A stretch of 27,529 nucleotides of DNA, taken from positions 471,524 to 499,052 of the forward strand of contig WELB01000080.1 of NCBI GenBank assembly GCA_009602725.1, in the 5' to 3' direction. Below are positions 19,772-27,529 of the stretch, in pieces (position 1 is the stretch's first letter; the number at the start of each line of letters is the position of its first letter). A program made the translations under genes and the position numbers. The notes beneath the pieces were generated by a model that saw nothing but the letters and a program-made list of their open reading frames with translations, was not told the origin of the DNA and did no database searches. The DNA is from Spirogloea muscicola (taxonomy: Eukaryota > Streptophyta > Zygnematophyceae > Spirogloeales > Spirogloeaceae).

Positions 19772-21290
19772 GCGAAGAGGTCCTGTTGGCATGCTTTGAG
19801 AGTCACTTGGAAAGCCAGACTCCCCTGATGTGAGGGTTTAGGGTTTACATTACTGATGTGAGGCGCCAATACATATTGTTGCTCAAGGAGGAATCGTCCA
19901 GATATGAACGAAGCCTTTTAAGCCCAGCAGCCCAGTACGCTGGTCTGCATAAGCGGACCAAGGGGCGACAACCAAGCCCACCGTGGCGTATGGGCAGCGT
20001 ACATTGCACCAGTGCTGCTGGAGACTGCTCTAGGAGTGGGTGAGCAATCAGATCAGCAAGCATTGCTGAAGCTTGACATCAATGGATGCATAGATAGCAT
20101 CCAAGCTGACCGTCGGTGGGACCGTATGCAGGAGGTAGCACGGCTGCTGTGCCACACTCCTGGTCAAAATGGCCACTGCCTACTGAGAGTCCCCAAGGCT
20201 GGGGAGCTCTGGCAGGACCTGCATGTATTCTTGGAGACGAGCAAGGACAGCACCCTCCGAGAAAGACGGGTCCCCTAGTGGCTCTCCCAAGATCCTCAAG
20301 CCGCCCTCTGGAGTCTGACAAGATGTCGGCGACGAGGGGAAGAGGGAAAGAGGGATGCCAATGGGTGACCAGGCAGAGCACTTAGCCGGATTGACCCAAG
20401 CCCGATAAGCTGGAGCTGGTGCTGAAGCGTGCCAAATGCTCGCAGCACCTCCTCTTGGGGGCCGAGGAGCGTGGTATCGTCCGCATAGCTCGTGAGGAGA
20501 ACGCCTAGGTGAGCGCTCGCAGTGTTGCGCAAAGCACGGTGATGCGCCAGAGCGGAGAGGAAACCACCCATAGGATCACCTTGGCGTGTCCCCGTCTCTG
20601 ACTGCAGAACAGCCAAAGGAGTCCCTGCCCCCCACAACAATCCAGATGGCGAGCCATACATGCAGCGGAAGTCAGGGAGGAGGGTGGGAAAGTACTGCCT
20701 TAGCTCCTCGGCAATAACCTGCCAATCCACGGAGTTGAAGGCGTTCTGTACGTCCACGCTCAAGGCCAGCCAATGTGGGTTGACATCCAGTGCCGCTCGT
20801 ACCCCGTGCACCAGGGTCTCAGCGCCAGCACGCATCCCAGCCCCAAATTGGTGGGGATGGAAGTGCGCCTGGGCATCGTCCTGGATCTGCATGATTAGGG
20901 TGCGCCCCACGAGGCGCGGCAGAACCTCCTCCATCGAGATAGAAGGCACTCCCCTGCTGTCCTTCTGCAAAGCAATGAGATTGCTTGTGCAGAGGACTGC
21001 TCCTACACGATGGGTGAGGTGTCCACGCGCAACATGTTGCGCGACCCTAAGCAGCAGATTGATCCGAGTCGTCCTCCCCATACAGCTCCTGCAAGTGCTC
21101 AAAGAGCATGGCCGATGGACCCCCGGCGACTGCCTTGCGGCTACTCACAATCGCCCGACAGAAGACAGGCGGGTCCAGGTCCACCGGTTGAGCAGGCGAG
21201 GTGTTGAGAGGTGCAACTGAAGGGCTGCCTGCCCTCCCATGGTCTAATGACCCCCGGCCCGGACTGATCAGAAACAGCGTTGTTGAGATG
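19772..21290 (-). pseudogene. RLE non-LTR retrotransposon subfamily A with reverse transcriptase (copy A2)
   Basis: Minus-strand reverse transcriptase. The N-terminal part near 21190-21050 (DLDPPVFCRAIVSSRKA, GGPSAMLFEHLQELYG) is followed by VLPRLVGRTLIMQIQDDA, then LALSVDVQNAFNSVDW (catalytic Asp of motif A), ETGTRQGDPMGGFLSALAHH and LLTSYADDTTLLGP (YADD of motif C). The C-terminal thumb section 20380-19845 matches copy A1. The zinc/endonuclease part is missing because the copy ends at the copia LTR boundary at 19771/19772. Several frame breaks make it a pseudogene. A telomere-like insertion lies at 19833-19847. Confidence 0.85.
19833..19847. repeat. Telomere-like insertion inside retrotransposon copy A2
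   Basis: AGGGTTTAGGGTTTA, two heptamers. Copy A1 (8650-8675) lacks this block; in A2 it is flanked on both sides by the 10-mer CTGATGTGAG. Confidence 0.75.
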
Positions 21291-21295
21291 TGCAA

Positions 21296-21520
21296 GAAAG
21301 CGCGGCCAGATTGACTGGTGGCTGGGAAAGGCCAGCCCAAACAGTAACTTCTAGTCAGGAGATGCAAGTCTGAGAAGCTAGCCGGCGGAAAGACGTGACT
21401 CTGACGGAAGCCGGAGGCCGTCCCAAAGCTCGGCCTCCTCCGCGCAAGTGAACCGCGAAGGCAAGGGACCGCTGCATCGAGATGGCCAAACGTTGCCCTT
21501 CCAGGCGGCTCTCCGCTCAG
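21296..21520 (-). mobile_element. Subfamily B RLE retrotransposon 3' end
   Basis: The minus strand reads RPSFGTASGFRQSHVFPPASFSDLHLLTRSY and continues directly into TTTGGGCTGG of the 3' hairpin (21320-21337). The stop codon and most of the 3' UTR seen in the copy at 10371-10555 are deleted. It sits just upstream of copy A2 on the same strand. Confidence 0.7.
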
Positions 21521-22038
21521 CATCTGGCTGGCAGTTTACAGCCGATTCTTTAATATCAGCAGCCGCAATCTCAGCTCAGCCCGAACAGAAGAAGTTGAGC
21601 AAGTACAAGGACCATCCGGCGGGTGATACCTCTTACCCCCTGGCCATGGACATCCATGGGTGTTACGGGGGTCGGTGGTCCTCGTTACTTTCGCTGCTGG
21701 CCTCTCAAGCTGACCAGCGGCGCCGGGAACAAGGTGCAGCCCTTCCGGGTGGCTCGGTGCCTGTGGGTCTTGTGTCCTGCTACCGGATGCGTCTGTCCAT
21801 GTGCCTACAGCGGTCCCAGGCGATTGCTTTGCATCGCCGGGCTGGTCTGCGCCCGCCCTTGCAGCAGCCTCTGGTCTGCGCAGGGGGGTTGCTCTTCCTC
21901 CCCTCAGCTCATCTGACTTCCTACTGCTGACACGGGGGTATTGAGGGCGCCCTGTCTGCATAGCCTTTGGTTCCGTCATGAACACCTGTATGCATCTGGC
22001 TGGCAGTTTACAGCCGATTCTTTAATATCAGCAGCCGC
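21521..22038 (+). mobile_element. Subfamily A tail plus subfamily A 3' fragment (copy A3)
   Basis: A partial A tail (21521-21566, ending CAGCAGCCGC) is joined to an A coding fragment. That fragment starts EQKKLSKYKDHPAG, continues PLAMDIHGCYGGRWSSLLSL, SCYRMRLSMCLQRSQAIALHRRAG, and ends LLTRGY with TGA near 21936, followed by the full A tail to 22038. Frameshifts are present. The next element starts directly after the second tail. Confidence 0.75.
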
Positions 22039-22043
22039 TTTCC

Positions 22044-24190
22044 TGGTGCCACGGGCCGTCCCGCTCGCGCACCTCGCGCGCACGGCCGACCTCCGGACCC
22101 AAGCTCGCTTCATGGCAGAGGTACATGCGGCCTCCTTCACTACGGCGATGGGGCTCTTGCCATCGGCCGACCTCCGGGGGCGCGCGCGGTTGCTCTCGGC
22201 ATTCTCACCAGGGGCGGCAGCTTGGTTGTCTGCCCTGCCGATCCACGACGTGCTCCGAATGCTCGACGACGCCTTCCGTACGGCGGTGCACCGCCTCCTC
22301 GGCCTCCACCCACCCTGCCTCAGTGGAGTACAGCAGTGTGAGTGCTTCGACGCAGCTCAGACGCGGCATCGTCGGCAGCTCACATGCTCAGGTGCGCACG
22401 GGGCGGGGAGCGGACAGGAACACACGACCTGCTGCGGAATGCAACGTTTGGCATCTATGTCGAGGCTGGTCACACGGTGGCGCTCGAGAACACCAGCATC
22501 ATGCCTCCGACCGTTGGGGCGGATGGCCGCATCCACACCCGGCACGCCGATCTCGTCGCCAGCGCGCTCCATGGGGGCCCCGGCTCATTGCCGACGTTTT
22601 AACGACTGACTGCTTTCTTTCCAGCAGCGCTAAGCGCTCGCCGGAGGAGGCGGGCTACGCAGTCTGCCAAGCGGCGGGCGCAAAGGAATGGAAATACTCG
22701 GACCACCCAGTGGGAGACGAGTTTGTTTCACTGGCAGTCGACGCGCACGGAGCCTTTGGCACAAGATGGCTTGACTTGCTTCACCACCTTGCGCGTGCGC
22801 GGCGTGCAGCGGCCCGCCGCCTCGGCAGCAGGGTGAGCAGCCCGGCTTCAATGTCGCCGGGTCCCTCGCTCAAGTCTTCCGAATGGCGTTGACAACAGCC
22901 AGGGAATGCCCTGCCAATCCACGACGCGCTCCGAATGCCCGACGACGCCTTCCGTACGGCGGTGCACCGCCTCCTCGGCCTCCACCCACCCTGCCTCAGT
23001 GGAGTACAGCAGTGTGAGCGCGGAGAGCGCAGTTCAGACGCGGCATTGTTGGCAGCTCACATGCTCAGGTGCGCACGGGGCGTGGAACGGACAGGAACAC
23101 ACGACCTGCTGCGGAATGCAATGTTTGGCATCTTTGTCGAGGCCGGTTACACGGTGGCGCTCGAGAATACCAGCATCATGCCTCCGGCCGCTGGAGCGGA
23201 TGGCCGCATCCACACCCGGCGCGTCGATCTCGTCGCCAGCGCGCTCGGCGGGGGGCCTCAGCTCATCGCCGACGTTGTCACGACTGACTGCTTTGTTTCC
23301 AGCAGCGCCAAACGCCCGTGGGAGGTGGCGGGCTACGCAGTCGGCCAAGCGGCGGGCGCAAAGGAACGGAAATGCTCAGCCAGGCAACGCCCTGCCGATC
23401 CACGACGCGCTCCGAATGCCCGACGACGCCTTCCGTACGGCGGTGCACCGCCTCCTCGGCCTCCACCCACCCTGCCTCAGTGGAGTACAGCAGTGTGAGT
23501 GCGGAGAGCGCAGTTCAGACGCGGCATTGTTCGCAGCTCACATGCTCAGGTGTGCACGGGGCGTGGAACGGACAGGAACACACGACCTGCTGCGGAATGC
23601 AATGTTTGGCATCTTTGTCGAGGCCGGTTACACGGTGGCGCTCGAGAATACCAGCATCATGCCTCCGGCCGCTGGAGCGGATGGCCGCATCCACACCCGG
23701 CGCGTTGATCTCGTCGCCAGCGCGCTCGGCGGGGGGCCCTCGGCTCATCGCCGACGTTGTCACGACTGACTGCTTTCTTTCCAGCAGCGCCAAGCGCTCG
23801 CCGGAGGAGGCGGGCTACGTGGTCTGCCAAGCGGCGGGCGCAAAGGTACGGAAATACTCGGACCACCCGGTGGGAGACGAGTTTGTTCCACTGGCAGTCG
23901 ACGCGCACGGAGCCTTTGGCACAAGATGGCTTGACTTGCTTCACCGCCTTGCACGGCGTGCAACGGCCCGCCGCCTCCGGCAGCAGGGCGAGCAGCCCGG
24001 CTTCAATATCGCCGGGTCCCTCGCTCAAGTCTTCCGAGTGCGTTTGGCCATCTCGATGCGCGGTCCATTGCCTTCGCGGTTCACTTGCGCGCAGGCCGAG
24101 CTTTGGTGGCGGCCTCCGGCTTCCGTCAGGGCAACGTCTTTCCACTGGCTAGCTACTCAGACTTGCGTTTCCTGACTAGAGGTTACTGAG
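22044..24190 (+). pseudogene. Subfamily B RLE segment, left arm of inverted repeat, three tandem units
   Basis: Encodes pre-zinc helices, the zinc motif, the RLE core (ENTSIMPP, DLVASAL, LIADVVTTDCF, YAVCQAAGAK) and the C-terminus ending LLTRGY-like at 24190. The zinc/RLE segment occurs three times: about 22232-22890, 22909-23370 and 23390-24190. Only the first and last units reach the distal FV(P/S)LAVDAHG block, and only the last has the C-terminus. Units are in different frames with internal frameshifts. Junction fillers are at 22891-22908 and 23371-23390. Confidence 0.85.
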
Positions 24191-26432
24191 CTACAGGGCT
24201 CTTTGGCTCATGCGGTCCACGCGCGCGCTGGCCGTGCTATGGCTGCTGCTTCCGGGTCTCGGCAGAGTGCCAGGGAACGCCCAGTAACCTCTAGTCAGGA
24301 GATGCAAATCTGAGTAGCTAGCTGGCGGAAAGACGTCGCCCTGACGGAAGTCGGAGGCCGCCGCCAAAGCTCGGCCTGCGCGCAAGTGAACCGCGAAGGC
24401 AAGGGACCGCTGCATCGAGATGGCCAAACGCATTCGGAAGACTTGAGCGAGGGACCCGGCGACATTGAAGCCGGGCTGCTCGCCCTGCTGCCCGAGGTGG
24501 CAGGCCGCTGCACGCCGCGCAAGGAGGTGAAGCAAGTCAAGCCATTTGTGCCAAAGGCTCCGTGTGCGTCGACTGCCAGTGGAACAAATTCGTCTCCCAC
24601 CGGGTGGTCCGAGTACTTCCGTTCCTTTGCGCCTGCCGCTTGGCAGACTGCGTAGCCCGCCTCCTCCGACGAGCATTTGGCGCTGCTGGAAACAAAGCAG
24701 TCAGTCGTGACAACATCGGTGACAACATCGGCAATGAGCCGAGGCCCCCCGCCGAGCGCGCTGGCGACGAGATCGGCGCGCTGGGTGTGGATACGGCCAT
24801 CCGCCCCAGCGGTCGGAGGCATGATGCTGGTATTCTCGACCGCCACCGTGTAACCGGCCTCGACAAAGATGCGAGATGCCAAACATTGCATTTCGCAGCA
24901 GGTCGTGTGTTCCTGTCCGTTCCCCGCCCCGTGCGCACCTGAGTATGTGAGCTGCCAACGATGCCGCGTCTGAACTGCGCTCTCCGCACTCACACTGCTG
25001 TACTCCATTGAGGCAAGGTGGATGGAGGCCGAGGAGGCGGTGCACCGCCGTGCGGAAGGCGTCGTCGGGCATTCGGAGCGCGTCCTCGAGCGTTGCCTGG
25101 CTGAGTATTCCCGTTCCTTTGCGCCCGCCGCTTGGCAGACTGCGTAGCCCGCCTCTTCTGACGAGCGTTTGGCGCTGCTGGAAACAAAGCAGTCAGTCGT
25201 GACAACGTCGGCAATGAGCTGAGGCCCCCGCCGAGCGCGCTGGCGACGAGATCGGCGCGCCGAGTGTGGATGCGGCCATCCGCCCCAGCGGTCGGAGGCA
25301 TGATGCTGGTATTCTCGAGCGCCACCGTGTAACCGGCCTCGACAAAGATGCCAAACATTGCATTCCGCAGCAGGTCGTGTGTTCTGTTCCTGTCCGTTCC
25401 CCGCCCCGTGCGCACCTGAGCATGTGAGCTGCCAACGATGCCGCGTCTGAACTGCGCTCTCCGCACTCACACTGCTGTACTCCACTGAGGCAGGGTGGGT
25501 GGAGGCCGAGGAGGCGGTGCACCGCCCGTACGGAAGGCGTCGTCGGGCATTCGGAGCGCGTCGTGGATCAGCAGGGCGTTCCCTGGCTGATGTCAAACGC
25601 ATTCGGAAGACTTGAGCGAGGGACCCGGCGACATTGAAGCCGGGCTGCTCGCCCTGCTGCCCAAGGCGGCGGGCCGCTGCACGCCATGCAAGGCGGTGAA
25701 GCAAGTCAAGCCATTTTGTGCCAAAGGCTCCGTGCACGTCGACTGCCGGTGGAACAAACTCGTCTCCCACCGGGTGGTCCGAGTATTTCCATTCCTTTGC
25801 GCCCGCCGCTTGGCAGACTGCGTAGCCTGCCTCCTCTGACGAGCGTTTGGCGCTGCTGGAAACAAAGCCGTCAGTCGTGACAACGTCGGTGATGAGCCGA
25901 GGGCCCCCGCCGAGCACGCTGGCGACGAGATCGGCGTGCCGGGTGTGGATGCGGCCATCTGCCCCAACAATCGGAGGCATGATGCTGGTATTCTCGAGCG
26001 CCACCGTGTAACCGGCCTCGACAAAGATGCCAAACGTTGCATTCCGCAGCAGGTTGTGTGTTCCTGTCCACTCCCCGTCACGTACGCATCTGAGCATGTG
26101 AGCTGCCAACGATGCCGCATCTGAGCTGCGCTCGCCGCACTCACACTGCTGTACTCCACTGAGGCAGGGTGGGTGGAGGCCGAGGAGGCGGTGCACCGCC
26201 GTACGGAAGGCGTCATGGAGCATTCGGAGCGCGTCGTGGATCGGCTGGGCCGACAACCAAGCTGCCGCCCCTGGTGAGGATGCCGAGAGCAACCGCGCGC
26301 GCCCCCGGAGGTCGGCCGATGGCAAGAGCCCCATGGCCGTGGTGAAGGAGGCCGCATCTACCTCTGCCATGAAGCGAGCTTGGGCCCGGAGGTCGGCCGT
26401 GCGCGCGAGGTGCGCGAACGTGACGGCCCGTA
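22044..26432. repeat. 4.4-kb inverted repeat with two 2.15-kb arms
   Basis: The left arm 22044-24190 and right arm 24282-26432 are reverse complements with modest divergence. They are separated by a 91-bp spacer (24191-24281). The inner ends are CTGACTAGAGGTTACTG and its complement; the outer ends are near GTGC(C/T)ACGGGCCGTC. Both arms contain the same three-unit internal amplification. Confidence 0.85.
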
Positions 26433-27296
26433 GCACCAGGGCGGGGTGATCTGCAAGCAGCGCATCCCGGGCTGAGCGGAGAGCCGCCTGGAAGGGCAAC
26501 GTGCCAGTCTCCACGTCCGCTGCCGCCTGCTCCAGAAGGCGATCCTCATGCCGGATGAAACGCTGGGCCACCGAAGCCGCACCCTGCGCCCAACTCCCCA
26601 GGTGTGCTGCCCGGCAGGCACGAGCCAGCGGACGGCAGCCCAGACCCCGCGGCTCACAGGCAGGGAGGCCTGGTGCACGGCAGCCGGCGTCGCCAGGAAG
26701 GCCGGGTATTGGACCAGGGCCGCTGTGCTGACGAGGATACCTGCATCGAAGGTTGCATAAGCGGCCTGCGCCGTCGGGGAGGGGGGGAGGGCCCGAGCCA
26801 GGTACAGGGACGTTGCGCAATGCTGCACGTCAGCATGGCGAGCCCTAGCTGCATGTCGCGCAGCTCAGGGCCGCCTGCTTGAGGTGCTCCTGCAGCTTGC
26901 AGCGCAGCTGCTCGTCCACGAAGGCCGGTGAGCCCAAGGGAACCCCGAGGAGTGTGAGGCCCCCCGCTGGTGTTAGACAGCCGGAGGGTAGGCGGAGGAG
27001 GGCTGGCAACCCTTGTGGGGACCAAGCGCTGCACTTCGACGTGCGGATGTCCAGGCCGATCTCCTTCAGCAGCTCCTCAAGGGTGGCAAAGGCAGCCAAG
27101 ACCTCGTCTGCTTGCCCGACTAGGGTGGTGTCGTCGGCATACGTTGGCATGAGGACCCCCGGGTGAGCGGCTGCCGTGGCCTTCAGGGCGCGGTCGTGGG
27201 CCAGTGCGTAGAAGAACCCCGCCAGCGGGTCCCCCCGACGCGTGCCCGTGGAAGACTGAAGGACCTCCACCCCTCCGGCTCCAAGCCGCCATAGAG
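24282..27296 (-). pseudogene. Subfamily B RLE retrotransposon, partial RT plus three RLE units (right arm)
   Basis: Read on the minus strand. It starts at 27296 in the reverse-transcriptase palm (TGTRRGDPLAGFFYALAHDR, MPTYADDTTLVGQ) and shifts frame near 26830. It then continues through GLGCRPLARACRAAHLGSWA and LADLRAQARFMAEVDAASF to the zinc/RLE segment in three copies (about 26248-25597, 25576-25110, 25089-24282), ending SDLHLLTRGY-like at 24290. An 841-codon open frame spans most of it but reads the middle unit partly out of frame, so it is not a real protein. Unit 3 also has a 12-bp duplication in the catalytic IADVVT segment (near 24713-24730). Confidence 0.85.
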
Positions 27297-27529
27297 AAAG
27301 CGGCTGCTGATATGAAAGAATCGGCTGTGAAATGCCAGCCAGATGCATACAGGTGTTCATGACGGAGCCAAAGGCTAGGCAGACAGGGCGCCCTCAATAC
27401 CCCCGTGTCAGCAGTAAGAAGTCAGATGAGCTGAGGGGAGGAAGAGCAACCCCGCTGCGCAAGCCAGAGGCTGCTGCAAGGGCGCGACCAGCGCGGCGGT
27501 GCAAAGCAAGCGCTTGGGAGCGCTGCAGG
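27297..27529 (-). mobile_element. Subfamily A retrotransposon 3' end (copy A4), continues past window
   Basis: The minus strand reads LQRSQALALHRRAGRALAAAS...SSSDFLLLTRGY, TGA near 27402, then the A tail ending at 27297 with CAGCAGCCGC. It is followed immediately by the 5'-truncated B element. The coding part extends beyond the right edge of the window. Confidence 0.8.

Noticed and set aside
22044-24190. CRISPR-like or gene-family array
   Set aside because: Units are several hundred bp, coding-derived and only three in number; this is duplicated retrotransposon sequence.
24295-26820. 841-codon minus-strand open frame as a novel multi-domain protein
   Set aside because: It crosses three tandem copies of the same retrotransposon segment and reads the middle one partly out of frame; it stays open because of GC-rich composition.

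Overview
This is nuclear DNA from a eukaryote, most likely a chlorophyte green alga. Four things point there: intron-dense, GC-rich genes; a plant-type (6-4) photolyase; telomere-like TTTAGGG/CCCTAAA heptamers; and a gene for the selenocysteine-specific elongation factor, which green algae keep and land plants have lost. No species assignment is possible from the sequence alone.

Layout. (1) 98-2866 (+): the 3' twelve visible exons of a (6-4) photolyase/animal-like cryptochrome. (2) 3510-5753 (+): a complete ten-exon RRP41 gene (exosome RNase PH-like subunit, 244 aa). (3) About 6300-10900: a cemetery of 5'-truncated, frameshifted non-LTR retrotransposon fragments, whose encoded C-terminus carries a CxC...HxxxC zinc motif and a restriction-like endonuclease (RLE) domain, plus stand-alone 3'-tail fragments carrying a conserved hairpin. 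(4) 10952-11803 (+): an intronless peroxisomal dienoyl-CoA isomerase. (5) 18050-13223 (-): EEFSEC, rebuilt here as 20 or 21 exons (582 or 617 aa), with one intron that looks U12-type. (6) 19771-18145 (-): a truncated Ty1/copia element (LTR, gag, protease) directly upstream of EEFSEC in the same orientation. (7) 19772-27529: more RLE retrotransposon copies of two subfamilies, here called A and B. They include a roughly 4.4-kb inverted repeat in which each arm carries the same three-unit tandem amplification of the zinc/RLE segment.

The four host genes are unrelated in pathway (DNA photorepair, RNA decay, fatty-acid beta-oxidation, selenoprotein translation), and nothing suggests an operon. The most unusual points are the U12-like intron, the palindromic RLE array, the shared hairpin in retrotransposon 3' tails, telomere-like repeats inside introns, and the copia remnant sitting where the EEFSEC promoter should be. 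Exon coordinates were derived by hand from reading-frame continuity, splice dinucleotides and remembered family conservation; no alignment or database search was run.
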